Positions 1 through 9,838 of a stretch of DNA of 64,000 nt are shown piece by piece (positions within the stretch are counted from its first letter, which is position 1; every line of letters begins with the position of its first letter). The translations under genes and the position numbers were made by a program. The notes beneath the pieces are model-generated. The model was not told the DNA's origin and did no database searches. It saw nothing but the letters and a program-made list of their open reading frames with translations. Source of the DNA: Nocardioides cremeus (GTDB lineage: Bacteria; Actinomycetota; Actinomycetes; Propionibacteriales; Nocardioidaceae); assembly GCF_030518195.1 (NCBI RefSeq), contig NZ_JAULSC010000004.1:62001-126000 (forward strand), in the 5' to 3' direction.

Positions 1-167
1 GACCAGGCCAGGTTGCGGCGCGCCACCTGCTTGCCGCCACCCTCCCAGAAGTCGGGCTCCTCGGGCCGCCAGTCGTCGATCCAGCGCCGGGTACGACGAC
101 GAGGCGGGGCGGAGGGCGGGCTGGCTGCCGGTGCTGCGGCGCCGGGTGCGGGCTGCAAGGTGGTCAT
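1..167 (-). CDS. narK: Nitrate/nitrite transporter NarK family, N-terminal fragment
   Basis: This fragment holds the first 55 or so residues of a protein that runs off the left edge. The ATG at 167-165 is preceded by a GAGGAG ribosome binding site. After an Ala/Pro-rich leader comes RRRTRRWIDDWRPEEPDFW, then GGGKQVARRNLAW. The pattern W-I-D-x-W-x-P-E-x-x-x-F-W followed by A-R-R-N-L is the characteristic cytoplasmic start of actinobacterial NarK-type nitrate/nitrite carriers of the major facilitator superfamily, just before the first membrane helix. The role (nitrate import or nitrite export) is inferred from family; no membrane segment is inside the window. Its upstream region has four CTCAC direct repeats. 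Confidence 0.7.
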   Translation of the reverse strand, partial: MTTLQPAPGAAAPAASPPSAPPRRRTRRWIDDWRPEEPDFWEGGGKQVARRNLAW

Positions 168-268
168 GGCGGTTCTCCTCGGGGGAGCACGGGCGGATGT
201 CTGCGCCAGCCTCCCGAGCGCAGGTTTCACCCCGCGTGCGCCCGCCGCGTCGCTCCCGTCAACTTCCG

Positions 269-299
269 CTCACGGCCTCACGCCCCTCACGACCTCACC
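269..299. promoter_or_regulatory. Four phased CTCAC direct repeats upstream of narK
   Basis: CTCACG occurs at 269-274, 277-282 and 286-291, and CTCACC at 294-299, a spacing of 8-9 bp. They lie about 100-130 bp upstream of the narK start and directly before the divergent phosphoesterase gene. Regularly spaced direct repeats suggest a multi-site activator or repressor, but I recognise no known regulator for this motif. Confidence 0.3.
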
Positions 300-326
300 C
301 CGCCGCCCGGTCGGCACACTGGCCCG

Positions 327-842
327 GTGCCGACCCGTCTGTTGATCATCGCCGACACCCACCTTCCCAAGCGCGCCAAGGCGCTGCCCGACGAGGTGTG
401 GGCGGCGGTCGAGGAGGCCGACGTCGTGGTGCACGCCGGTGACTGGGTCGACGTGGCGCTGCTCGACGAGCTCGAGCAGCGCAGCCGACGGCTGGTCGCG
501 GTGCACGGCAACAACGACCACGGGGTGCTGCGCGAGCGGCTGCCGCTGGTGGCCGAGGCCGAGGTCGAGGGGCTGCGGCTGGGCGTGGTGCACGAGACCG
601 GCGACAAGCAGGGCCGCGAGAGGCGCTGCGACGCGGACTACCCGCACCTCGACGTGCTGGTCTTCGGCCACAGCCACATCCCGTGGGACACCACGACCCC
701 CGGGGGCCTGCGGCTGCTCAACCCGGGTTCACCCACCGACCGGCGCCGCCAGCCGCACTGCACCTACCTGACGGCGCTCGCCGCCGACGGCGGGCTGCAC
801 GACGTCACCCTGCACCGGCTCCCGCCCCGCACCGCTCGCTGA
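327..842 (+). CDS. YfcE/MJ0936-type metallophosphoesterase
   Basis: A 171-residue single-domain calcineurin-like phosphoesterase. The metal-binding motifs appear in the expected order: IADTHLP near residue 8 (D-x-H), HAGDWVD near 37 (G-D-x-x-D), HGNNDH near 60 (G-N-x-D/H), VVHETGD near 88 and FGHSHIP near 112 (G-H-x-H). The length fits the compact YfcE family of cytoplasmic phosphodiesterases; the physiological substrate cannot be read from sequence. The start is a GTG at 327 with no clear Shine-Dalgarno, chosen because the first metal motif begins seven residues later. It is divergent from narK and convergent with the next membrane protein gene. Confidence 0.8.
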   Translation: MPTRLLIIADTHLPKRAKALPDEVWAAVEEADVVVHAGDWVDVALLDELEQRSRRLVAVHGNNDHGVLRERLPLVAEAEVEGLRLGVVHETGDKQGRERRCDADYPHLDVLVFGHSHIPWDTTTPGGLRLLNPGSPTDRRRQPHCTYLTALAADGGLHDVTLHRLPPRTAR

Positions 843-860
843 CCTTCAGGCGCCGAGCGC

Positions 861-1295
861 TCAGGCGCTGACCGGGCCGCGGTGCAGCCGCACCGCGCTC
901 ACGCAGGCCAGCACCCCGCCGCCGAGCACCAGCACCAGGCCCGGACCGGGCATCCAGCCGGCGGTGCCGACCAGGCTCAGCAGGTGCCCGACCTGCCACA
1001 GCGGCAGCGCGAGCGCCACCACGCCGAGCAGCGCCGCCTGCGCCACCGCGAGCGCGCGCATCGGCACCATCACCCCGGCGAAGCCGAGCATGCACGCGTA
1101 GAACGTCCACAGTCCGGCGCCCTGCCCGCCGAGCACGGTGCCGATCGGGGTGTCGACCCAGGGCATGAACGAACCGAAGAGCACCAGGAAGCTGGCTCCC
1201 AGCAGGCTGCGGCGCCCCGGCTCGCCGCCCCGACGCCCCCGCGTGCGCGTGCGGCCGGCGGGAGTCGTGGTGGCAGGGCTGCTGGTGGTGGCCAT
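861..1295 (-). CDS. Small membrane protein of unknown function
   Basis: 144 residues. After a basic Arg/Gly-rich N-terminus of about 28 residues there are four hydrophobic segments (roughly 29-45, 60-77, 82-100 and 115-135). The first contains FGSFMPWVDTPIG, the acidic-aromatic loop often seen in small actinobacterial four-helix membrane proteins. I do not recognise a named family and assign no function. The ATG at 1295 is the first in frame. It is divergent from the symporter genes, and a Crp-like palindrome (1313-1328) lies immediately upstream of its start. Confidence 0.6.
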   Translation of the reverse strand: MATTSSPATTTPAGRTRTRGRRGGEPGRRSLLGASFLVLFGSFMPWVDTPIGTVLGGQGAGLWTFYACMLGFAGVMVPMRALAVAQAALLGVVALALPLWQVGHLLSLVGTAGWMPGPGLVLVLGGGVLACVSAVRLHRGPVSA

Positions 1296-1312
1296 GTCGG
1301 GAGGCTACGACG

Positions 1313-1328
1313 GGTGACCCACGTCACG
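1313..1328. promoter_or_regulatory. Crp-like palindrome C
   Basis: GGTGA-CCCACG-TCACG fits the TGTGAnnnnnnTCACA cAMP-receptor-protein consensus with mismatches only in the outer positions. It is 18 bp upstream of the membrane protein start at 1295, where a bound regulator would block that promoter. Confidence 0.4.
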
Positions 1329-1491
1329 GCAGGGGTGCACCGCGCGCGCCGGCCGAGCGTCGTACGCCGCGCGGCGAACGGTCACCGCGACGCGACGAGC
1401 GGTCCACCCCGACCCTCACCAGCCGCTCGACGGGGGTCCCGGCACCGCTCGGCCGCCGCTCGTCGCAGCCGTCGTCCCGCTCGTCGCAAAG

Positions 1492-1507
1492 TGTGACCGC
1501 AGTCACT
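1492..1507. promoter_or_regulatory. Crp-like palindrome A (best match)
   Basis: TGTGA-CCGCAG-TCACT matches the Crp/GlxR consensus TGTGAnnnnnnTCACA at nine of ten defined positions. Flanking bases extend the dyad (AGTGTGA...TCACTCT). It is 99 bp upstream of the DUF4212 start, a typical activator distance. The window itself encodes a Crp homologue at 11318. Confidence 0.6.
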
Positions 1508-1565
1508 CTTTGCTCTTGCGACGACCCCCGCGACGGCGATTGCATCCCGTTCCGACGACCTGACG

Positions 1566-1581
1566 TGTGGTCCACCTCACG
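1566..1581. promoter_or_regulatory. Crp-like palindrome B
   Basis: TGTGG-TCCACC-TCACG is a weaker match to the Crp consensus. It lies only 24 bp before the DUF4212 start codon, so if occupied it would more likely repress than activate. Confidence 0.35.
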
Positions 1582-1605
1582 CGCCGTCGAGACGAGGAGG
1601 AAGCG

Positions 1606-1884
1606 ATGGATGACGCACAGCGCCGGGAGTACTGGCGCCGCAACGTGCGGCTGATGGCCGTGCTGCTGACGATCTGGGCCCTGGTGTCGTTCGGCGCCGG
1701 GATCCTGTTCGTGGAGCCGCTCAACGAGATCGTGGTCGCCGGGTTCCCGCTCGGCTTCTGGTTCTCCCAGCAGGGCGCGATCATCACGTTCGTCGCGATC
1801 ATCGCGGTCTACGTGTGGCGCATGGACAAGCTCGACGCGGAGTTCGGCGTGGAGGAGTACGAGCAGGAGGTGCACCACTCGTGA
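1606..1884 (+). CDS. DUF4212 small subunit of sodium:solute symporter
   Basis: 92 residues with two membrane helices (about 15-35 and 55-75). The family hallmarks are present: REYWRRNVRL at the N-terminus, IWALVSFGAGILFVEPLN, the FPLGFWFSQQG loop, and VWRMDKLDAEFGV at the end. DUF4212 proteins are nearly always encoded directly before a VC_2705-type sodium:solute symporter and are taken to be its small subunit. The ATG at 1606 follows GAGGAGG; an earlier in-frame GTG at 1567 has no such site. The stop overlaps the symporter GTG by four bases (GTGA), implying translational coupling. Confidence 0.85.
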   Translation: MDDAQRREYWRRNVRLMAVLLTIWALVSFGAGILFVEPLNEIVVAGFPLGFWFSQQGAIITFVAIIAVYVWRMDKLDAEFGVEEYEQEVHHS

Positions 1885-3554
1885 GCGACATCCAGCTCTG
1901 GACCCTGATCTTCACGGTCATCACCTTCAGCGTCTACATCTACATCGCCTACGCCAGCCGGGTCAGCACCACCTCGGGCTTCTACGTCGCCGGCGGCGGC
2001 ATCCCCGCCGTGGCCAACGGCGCCGCGATCGCGGCCGACTGGATGAGCGCCGCGTCGTTCATCTCCCTGGCCGGCATCGTGGCCTTCGCCTACAACGGCT
2101 ACGCCGGCAGCGTCTTCCTGCTCGGCTGGACCGGCGGCTACGTGCTGCTGGCGCTGCTGCTGGCGCCGTACCTGCGCAAGTTCGGCAAGTACACGCTGCC
2201 CGACTTCGTCGGCGACCGGTACTCCGAGACCGCCCGGCTCGTCGCGGTCATCGCCGCGATCGTCGTCTCGTTCGTCTACGTCGCGGGCCAGATGGCCGGC
2301 GCGGGCCTGGTCTTCACCCGGTTCCTCGGCGTCGGCACCACCACCGGTGTCGTCATCGGCATGACGGTGGTCTTCTTCTACGCCGTCCTCGGCGGCATGA
2401 AGGGCATCACCTGGACCCAGGTCGCGCAGTACTCCGTGCTGATCGTGGCCTACATGATCCCGGCGTTCGCGGTCTCCGCGAAGGTCACCGGCATCCCGGT
2501 CCCGCAGATCGGCTTCGGCGACATCCTGGCCGAGCTCGACGGACTGCAGCAGGACCTGGGCCTGGCGGCGTACACCGAGGCGTTCACGCAGACCTCGATG
2601 CCCAACATGGTGCTGATCACCGCGGCGCTGATGTTCGGCACCGCCGGGCTGCCGCACGTGATCGTGCGGTTCTACACCGCCAAGAGCGTGCGCGCGGCCC
2701 GCTACAGCGCCCTGTGGGCGATCTTCTTCATCGCGCTGCTCTACACGACCGCACCGTCGGTGGCCGCCTTCACCAAGCTGCAGATCCTGCAGGACCTCGA
2801 CGGCACCGCGATCGGCTCGGAGCCGGGCTGGTTCAGCACCTGGTCGGAGGTCGGGCTGGTCTCGGCGACCGACGCCAACGGCAACGGCGTCATCGACTTC
2901 GCCACCGAGACCGTCATCAACAACGACATCATCGTGCTGGCCAGCCCCGAGATCGGCGGCCTGCCCGCGCCGATCGTCGGCCTGGTCGCCGCCGGTGCCC
3001 TCGCCGCGGCGCTCTCGACGGCCTCGGGCCTGCTGCTGGTGATCTCCTCGGCGGTGGCCAACGACGTCTACTACAAGAAGATCAACCCGGCGGCCACCGA
3101 GGCCAAGCAGCTGATGGTCGGGCGCATCGCCATGGCCGGCGCGATCGTCGTGGCCGGCTACTTCGGCATCAACCCACCCGGCTTCGTGGCCCAGGTGGTC
3201 GCGCTCGCCTTCGGCCTCGCCGCGGCCAGCTTCTTCCCGATCCTGGTGCTCGGCATCTTCTGGAAGAACTGCACCGCGAAGGGCGCCGTGGCGGGCATGG
3301 TCACCGGACTCACGGTGACGTTGGCCTACATGATCTGGACCATCGACATCTACGGGAACTCCGACGGCCTGTTCGGCATCCCCGAGACCGGGTTCGGCAC
3401 CGTCGGCATGCTGATCAACTTCACCGTCACCATCGTGGTCTCGCAGTTCACCACGAAGCCCTCGCCGATCATGCAGGAGCTGGTCGAGGAGATCCGCTAC
3501 CCCGGCAAGACCAAGCTCGTCGCCCAGCACCAGGCGGGCGAGATCGAGCTCTGA
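1881..3554 (+). CDS. Sodium:solute symporter, VC_2705 subfamily
   Basis: 557 residues of the SSS/SLC5 family with about 13 hydrophobic helices. Family landmarks include YVAGGGIPAVANGAAIAADWMSA near residue 40, a Gly-rich GGMKGITWTQVAQY near 175, FGTAGLPHVIVRFYTAKSV near 255 and a late AALSTASGLLLVISSAV helix. This subfamily travels with DUF4212 and often lies next to acetyl-CoA synthetase, as here, which suggests uptake of acetate, pyruvate or another short carboxylate; the substrate is inference. The GTG start at 1881 overlaps the DUF4212 stop. Transcription probably starts in the Crp-site region and is separated from acs by the G/C tract. Confidence 0.85.
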   Translation: MSDIQLWTLIFTVITFSVYIYIAYASRVSTTSGFYVAGGGIPAVANGAAIAADWMSAASFISLAGIVAFAYNGYAGSVFLLGWTGGYVLLALLLAPYLRKFGKYTLPDFVGDRYSETARLVAVIAAIVVSFVYVAGQMAGAGLVFTRFLGVGTTTGVVIGMTVVFFYAVLGGMKGITWTQVAQYSVLIVAYMIPAFAVSAKVTGIPVPQIGFGDILAELDGLQQDLGLAAYTEAFTQTSMPNMVLITAALMFGTAGLPHVIVRFYTAKSVRAARYSALWAIFFIALLYTTAPSVAAFTKLQILQDLDGTAIGSEPGWFSTWSEVGLVSATDANGNGVIDFATETVINNDIIVLASPEIGGLPAPIVGLVAAGALAAALSTASGLLLVISSAVANDVYYKKINPAATEAKQLMVGRIAMAGAIVVAGYFGINPPGFVAQVVALAFGLAAASFFPILVLGIFWKNCTAKGAVAGMVTGLTVTLAYMIWTIDIYGNSDGLFGIPETGFGTVGMLINFTVTIVVSQFTTKPSPIMQELVEEIRYPGKTKLVAQHQAGEIEL

Positions 3555-3569
3555 GCAGCACCCACGGTC

Positions 3570-3696
<127 letters not shown>

Positions 3697-3759
3697 GTCC
3701 CGCCGGCGCTGCGGCGTTCGCCCTCGGGGGCGTTCCCACGCCGGCCGCCGGCGTCCTAG

Positions 3760-3775
3760 TGTGACGACGGCCGCA
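3760..3775. promoter_or_regulatory. Possible Crp half-site before acs
   Basis: TGTGA-CGACGG-CCGCA has one perfect Crp half-site and a poor second half. It is 33 bp before the acs start. Its position between two acetate-type genes makes it worth noting, but the match alone is weak. Confidence 0.25.
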
Positions 3776-3807
3776 CCGCACGCCGACGATCGAGGAGACG
3801 AAGAGAC

Positions 3808-5793
<1,986 letters not shown>

Positions 5794-5803
5794 CACCTGC
5801 CCG

Positions 5804-5892
5804 CGAGCCGGCGCTACTTCCTGTCGAGCCGGCGCTACTTCCTCGAATGCTGAGGAACTGGCGCCGGCTCGCGAGGAACTGGCGCCGGGTCG
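5804..5892. repeat. Two-plus-two inverted array of 21-nt units (acs-nhaA gap)
   Basis: Two tandem copies of CGAGCCGGCGCTACTTCCT lie at 5804-5822 and 5825-5843. Two inverted near-copies, AGGAACTGGCGCCGGCTCG and AGGAACTGGCGCCGGGTCG, lie at 5853-5871 and 5874-5892. The period is 21 bp on both arms. The whole can fold as one long or two short hairpins and probably ends acs transcription. The unit resembles those in the arrays at 23667 and 33384. Confidence 0.85.
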
Positions 5893-6021
5893 GCGGTGAG
5901 GGGTGAGCTCGTACGCCGCTACGATGAGTGGCTGGTGCGCCGGGAAGTCTGGTCGGCAACGAGGCCGTCGACCCCTGTCGACGGCCTGGTCCATGACCGA
6001 CCACCGCTCCGAGGAGCCCCC

Positions 6022-7383
6022 GTGAACTCCAGCAGCACCCCGCCCTCCACCTCCGGCTCGTCGCGGCTCTTCTCGCGCGGCAGCTTCCTCGAGGACTCGC
6101 GCATCGCGGGCGTGCTGCGGGCCGAGACCACCGGCGGGCTGCTGCTGATCGCCGGCGCGCTCATCGCGATCGTGTGGGCCAACACCCCCTGGTCGGGCAC
6201 CTACGAGGCGATCCGCGACTTCAAGCCGATCTCCGAGCCCCTCGACCTCGGCCTGTTCAGCCTGCACCTCGACCTGAGCCTCGGCACCTGGGCCGCCGAC
6301 GGCCTGCTGGCGATCTTCTTCTTCGTGGTCGGCCTCGAGCTCAAGCGCGAGTTCGTCGCGGGCGACCTGCGCGACCCCCGGCGGGCGGCGCTGCCGATGG
6401 CCGCGGCCGTCGGCGGCATGGTCGCCCCCGCCCTGATCTACCTGGCCTGGAACGTCACCGCCGCCAACGGCGGGCCCAGCGGCTGGGCGATCCCGACGGC
6501 CACCGACATCGCCTTCGCGGTGGCGATCCTGGCGGTCCTCAGCACCCACCTGCCCGCAGGGCTGCGCACCTTCCTGCTCACCCTGGCCGTCGTCGACGAC
6601 CTGCTGGCGATCACGATCATCGCGCTCTTCTACACCGAGGAGCTCGACCTGGCCTTCCTCGGCCTGGGCCTGCTGCCGATCCTGCTCTTCGCCCTGCTGG
6701 TGCAGAAGCGCATCTTCCGCGGGATGCTGCTGATCCCGCTCGCCCTGATCGCCTGGGTGCTGGTGCACGAGTCCGGTGTGCACGCCACCGTCGCCGGCGT
6801 GCTGCTGGGCTTCACCGTCCCGGTGCTGCGCCGCGACGAGGACAGCGACAAGCCCGGCCTGGCCGAGCACCTCGAGCACCTCGTGCGCCCGATCTCGGCC
6901 GGCTTCGCGGTGCCGGTCTTCGCCTTCTTCGCCGCCGGCGTGACCGTGGGCGGCCTCAGCGGGCTCGTCGAGTCGCTGCAGGACCCCGTCGCCATCGGCA
7001 TCGTGACCGGACTGGTCGTCGGCAAGGCGGTGGGCATCACCGGCTCGACCTGGCTGCTGGCGAAGTTCACCAAGGCCGACCTCGACGACGAGCTGTCGTG
7101 GATCGACGTGGTGGGGCTCTCGCTGCTGGCCGGCATCGGCTTCACCGTCTCGCTGCTGATCGGCGAGCTCGCCTTCGGCAGCTCCTCCGAGCGCGACGAG
7201 CACGTCAAGGTCGGCGTCCTGGTCGGCTCGCTGCTCGCCGTGCTGCTCGCCTCGATCGTGCTGCGCGCCCGCAACCGCGTCTACAAGTCGCTGTGGGAGG
7301 CCGAGCAGGTCGACAAGGACCACGACGACATCCCCGACGTCTACCAGACCGGCGACCACGACCCGGCGACGCCGCCGGCCTGA
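6022..7383 (+). CDS. nhaA: Na+/H+ antiporter NhaA
   Basis: 453 residues with about twelve membrane helices; it exchanges cytoplasmic sodium for protons and so serves salt and pH homeostasis. Family signatures are [31 protein letters not shown] and [15 protein letters not shown], where Asp192-Asp193 correspond to the ion-binding Asp163-Asp164 of E. coli NhaA. The hydrophilic C-terminus is short and ends in a Pro-rich tail. I chose the GTG at 6022 because GAGGAG precedes it by a few bases and the homologous region begins soon after; an earlier in-frame GTG at 5896 would add 42 unlikely residues and start just beyond the repeat array. Confidence 0.92.
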   Translation: MNSSSTPPSTSGSSRLFSRGSFLEDSRIAGVLRAETTGGLLLIAGALIAIVWANTPWSGTYEAIRDFKPISEPLDLGLFSLHLDLSLGTWAADGLLAIFFFVVGLELKREFVAGDLRDPRRAALPMAAAVGGMVAPALIYLAWNVTAANGGPSGWAIPTATDIAFAVAILAVLSTHLPAGLRTFLLTLAVVDDLLAITIIALFYTEELDLAFLGLGLLPILLFALLVQKRIFRGMLLIPLALIAWVLVHESGVHATVAGVLLGFTVPVLRRDEDSDKPGLAEHLEHLVRPISAGFAVPVFAFFAAGVTVGGLSGLVESLQDPVAIGIVTGLVVGKAVGITGSTWLLAKFTKADLDDELSWIDVVGLSLLAGIGFTVSLLIGELAFGSSSERDEHVKVGVLVGSLLAVLLASIVLRARNRVYKSLWEAEQVDKDHDDIPDVYQTGDHDPATPPA

Positions 7384-7389
7384 GCCTCA

Positions 7390-7414
7390 CCCCCACTGGC
7401 GGCGCGGGTGGGGG
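7390..7414 (+). terminator. Hairpin after nhaA
   Basis: CCCCCAC at 7390-7396 pairs with GTGGGGG at 7408-7414 around an 11-nt loop, starting six bases after the nhaA stop. There is no T-tract, as is common for actinobacterial terminators. Confidence 0.45.
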
Positions 7415-7469
7415 GCCGGGCTTGTAGGGTCGGAGCCCGACACCGCACTCACCGCATGGGAGCAACCGC

Positions 7470-7880
7470 ATGGCCATCGAGCCGGTCAAGGACACCGATC
7501 CCACCATCGGGCGTCTGGTCACCGACGCCAGCCGCGACATCTCCACCCTGATCTCGAAGGAGATCCAGCTCGCCAAGTCCGAGCTGAAGGTGAGCGTCAA
7601 GGCCGGCGGCATCGGCGCGGGGCTCTTCGCCGCGGCCGGCTTCCTCGGCGTGCTGGCCGTCATCATGCTCTCGGTGGCGATCGCCTACTTCATCCACTGG
7701 AACGGCTCGGGGCTCTCCCTGCACTGGGCGTTCCTGATCGTCTTCGGCGCGTACGCCGCCCTCGCCGGGCTGCTCGTGCTCGTCGGCGTGAAGAAGGTCA
7801 AGCAGGTGCGGGCGCCCGAGAAGGCCATCTCCCAGGGCAAGCAGATCCCCTCGGCGCTCAAGGGCAAGCACAGCGCCTGA
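7470..7880 (+). CDS. Holin-superfamily III (DUF1469) membrane protein
   Basis: 136 residues. An amphipathic N-terminal stretch with TIGRLVTDASRDISTLISKEIQLAKSELK precedes two membrane helices (about 48-75 and 85-108) and a basic tail. This is the Phage_holin_3_6/DUF1469 type found at the Rv3669 position in mycobacteria. Despite the family name, these are chromosomal housekeeping membrane proteins of unknown role; no lysis genes are nearby. Good start: ATG 7470, GGGAGCAACC upstream. It is convergent with marP. Confidence 0.75.
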   Translation: MAIEPVKDTDPTIGRLVTDASRDISTLISKEIQLAKSELKVSVKAGGIGAGLFAAAGFLGVLAVIMLSVAIAYFIHWNGSGLSLHWAFLIVFGAYAALAGLLVLVGVKKVKQVRAPEKAISQGKQIPSALKGKHSA

Positions 7881-7926
7881 GCCTCACCTGGGCCTCGACC
7901 CGCCCTGACCCGGGCCAAGCAGCGGG

Positions 7927-9096
7927 CTAAGCACACGCCCCGGTCGACACCGCACCGGTGGCCGACCGGCCCTGGTCGGCGGCCTGTTCCACCTGGTCGG
8001 TGGTCAGCGCGTAGCCGGTGTCGCCGTCGGTGACCGAGGCCGCGAAGATGACTCCCACGACGTCGCCCGAGGTCGAGACGATCGGCCCGCCGGAGTTGCC
8101 CGGGCGCACCAGCCCGCGCAGCGAGAACACCTCGCGGATCACGGTGCCGTCGCCGTAGATGTTGGGCGAGCGCAGCCGCTGCTCGGCGCGGATGCGGGCG
8201 GCGCGCACGTCGTAGGGGCCGTCGAGGGGGTAGCCCAGCACCGCGACGGCGTCGCGGGGTGCGGCGTCGGCGAACTCCAGCGCCGGGAGCCCGCCGGAGT
8301 CGAAGGAGACGACCGCGACGTCGATGTCGGGGTTGTAGTAGACGACCTGGCCGTCGACCGGCCCGTCGGCGGTCTGCACCTGCGGGGAGTCGACCCCGGC
8401 GACGACGTGGGCGTTGGTCATCAGCCGGTCGGGGGCGTAGACGAACCCGCTGCCCTCGACACCGCTGCCGCACGAGTTGGCGCCCCGGATCTTCAGCACG
8501 CTGGGGGCGGCGCGCTGCACCGCAGGGCGCTGCAGCATCTTCTCCGAGCCGGGGCCGACCTCGACGATGCGCTCGGGGGCGAAGGGCTCGAGGTAGCGCG
8601 GGAAGAAGCTGGTGCCGACCACGGTGTTGAAGGTCTGCAGCAGCCCGCCGGCCGACTGCGGCAGGACGGAGTCGACCTTCTCCAGCACCGTCGAGGCCCG
8701 CACCATCGGGGTCACGCCCGCGATCCGCGAGCCCGACACGGCCACGCCCAGCGCCCAGGCCACCAGCAGCACCGCGACGGCGCTGAGAGCCGCGCCGCCC
8801 ACCGCGTCGAGGGCGCGCACCGGCTGCCAGGTGATCCGCGAGCGCAGCCGGGCGCCGACGTACTGCAGGGTGGCCTGGCCCAGCGAGGCGGCCAGGATCA
8901 CGATGAAGAGCGCACCGAGGGTCACCAGCAGCGAGGGGTTGGCATCACCCAGGGCGATCGGGGCGAGCCAGATGCCGAAGAGGCCGCCGGCCAGCAGGCC
9001 CGCGGTGGCGAAGGCACCGGTGATGAAGCCCTGCCAGTAGCCCGACAGGGCGTAGGCGACGACGAGGAGGACCAGCAGCCAGTCGAGCAGGTTCAT
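7927..9096 (-). CDS. marP: MarP-type periplasmic serine protease with CvpA membrane domain
   Basis: 389 residues. Residues 1-125 are a CvpA-like domain with four membrane helices; the rest is a chymotrypsin-fold protease outside the membrane. The catalytic triad is visible: His230 (TNAHVV), Asp259 (DIDVAVV) and Ser335 (RPGNSGGP). Cys209 and Cys388 match the pair that forms the stabilising disulfide in M. tuberculosis MarP (Rv3671c), which is needed for acid resistance through processing of the peptidoglycan hydrolase RipA. The gene is last in the nth-tlpA-nudix-marP operon, four bases after the Nudix stop, the same order as Rv3674c-Rv3671c. Confidence 0.9.
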   Translation of the reverse strand: MNLLDWLLVLLVVAYALSGYWQGFITGAFATAGLLAGGLFGIWLAPIALGDANPSLLVTLGALFIVILAASLGQATLQYVGARLRSRITWQPVRALDAVGGAALSAVAVLLVAWALGVAVSGSRIAGVTPMVRASTVLEKVDSVLPQSAGGLLQTFNTVVGTSFFPRYLEPFAPERIVEVGPGSEKMLQRPAVQRAAPSVLKIRGANSCGSGVEGSGFVYAPDRLMTNAHVVAGVDSPQVQTADGPVDGQVVYYNPDIDVAVVSFDSGGLPALEFADAAPRDAVAVLGYPLDGPYDVRAARIRAEQRLRSPNIYGDGTVIREVFSLRGLVRPGNSGGPIVSTSGDVVGVIFAASVTDGDTGYALTTDQVEQAADQGRSATGAVSTGACA

Positions 9097-9100
9097 GTCG

Positions 9101-9838
9101 TCAGATGTCCTCGTGGGGTCGGTCGGGCTCGTCCTCGATGTCGAGGAGGCCCGGCGTGGGGCGGGGGTCGGCGGCCAGCATGTGCGCCGGCAGGTCGCGC
9201 ACCCGCGTCTCGTCCCACGGCTGGGTCCAGCCCAGGAAGTCGAAGAGCTTGGCGATGATGCCGCCCGTGAAACCCCACAGGATCACGTCGTTGTCGGGCC
9301 CGATCATGAAGCCCGGGCTCTGGTAGCCGCGCGGGTGGCGCACGGTGACGCGGTGCTCGGGGTCGAGCAGCTCGCTGATCGGCACGTGGTGGATGGCGTG
9401 CACCTCGGCGCTGCTCGCGATGTGCACGCCCGTGGGGTGGGCCCACCAGCCGAGCACCGGCGTGACCGCGAAGTTGCTCGGCGGCAGCCACAGGTCGGGC
9501 AGGGTCGCGAAGACCCGGACCTCGGCGGGCTCGAGGCCCACCTCCTCCTCCGCCTCGCGCAGGGCCGCCTGCACCGCGCTCTCGCCGGGGTCGACGCCGC
9601 CGCCGGGGAAGGAGACCTGGCCGGGGTGCGAGCGCATGTCGTGGGCGCGCTCGGTCAGCAGCAGCTCGGGGCCCTGCGGTCCCTCGGCGAAGAGCATCAG
9701 CACCGCGCCGGGCCGGGCGCTGCCGTCGCTCGGCGGGGTGAAGCGGGTCAGGTGGTCGGCGGTGATCGCTCGGGCGCCCTCCTGCACCGGCAGCAGCCAC
9801 GCGGGCAGCGGGGCCAACGAGCCGCTGGGTCCGCTCAC
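9101..9838 (-). CDS. Nudix hydrolase, CoA pyrophosphatase type
   Basis: 245 residues. It carries the CoA-pyrophosphatase signature LLTERAHDMRSHPGQVSFPG followed directly by the Nudix box, which starts GGGVDPGES and ends REAEEEVGL (near residues 78-101), so it likely splits CoA or its derivatives into 3',5'-ADP and 4'-phosphopantetheine, or a related nucleotide substrate. Its ATG overlaps the stop of the upstream tlpA-like gene by four bases, and it corresponds to Rv3672c in the conserved marP operon. An acidic C-terminal tail (DIEDEPDRPHEDI) has no assigned role. Confidence 0.85.
   Translation of the reverse strand: MSGPSGSLAPLPAWLLPVQEGARAITADHLTRFTPPSDGSARPGAVLMLFAEGPQGPELLLTERAHDMRSHPGQVSFPGGGVDPGESAVQAALREAEEEVGLEPAEVRVFATLPDLWLPPSNFAVTPVLGWWAHPTGVHIASSAEVHAIHHVPISELLDPEHRVTVRHPRGYQSPGFMIGPDNDVILWGFTGGIIAKLFDFLGWTQPWDETRVRDLPAHMLAADPRPTPGLLDIEDEPDRPHEDI

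Larger units (their letters stand above)
1296..1605. promoter_or_regulatory. 310-bp divergent control region before the symporter genes
   Basis: No gene was found here on either strand. The stretch separates the divergent membrane-protein and DUF4212 genes and holds three Crp/GlxR-like palindromes, listed separately, plus a GAGGAGG ribosome binding site just before 1606. I see no other clear structure. Confidence 0.6.

Noticed and set aside
13..677. Several long open frames on both strands overlapping the first phosphoesterase gene
   Set aside because: They are mirror or shifted frames of high-GC coding DNA, rich in Arg/Gly/Ala/Pro, without family motifs. The same applies to hundreds of similar frames across the window.
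7470..7880. Prophage signal from a holin-family protein
   Set aside because: DUF1469 proteins are chromosomal in actinobacteria and no other phage gene is near.
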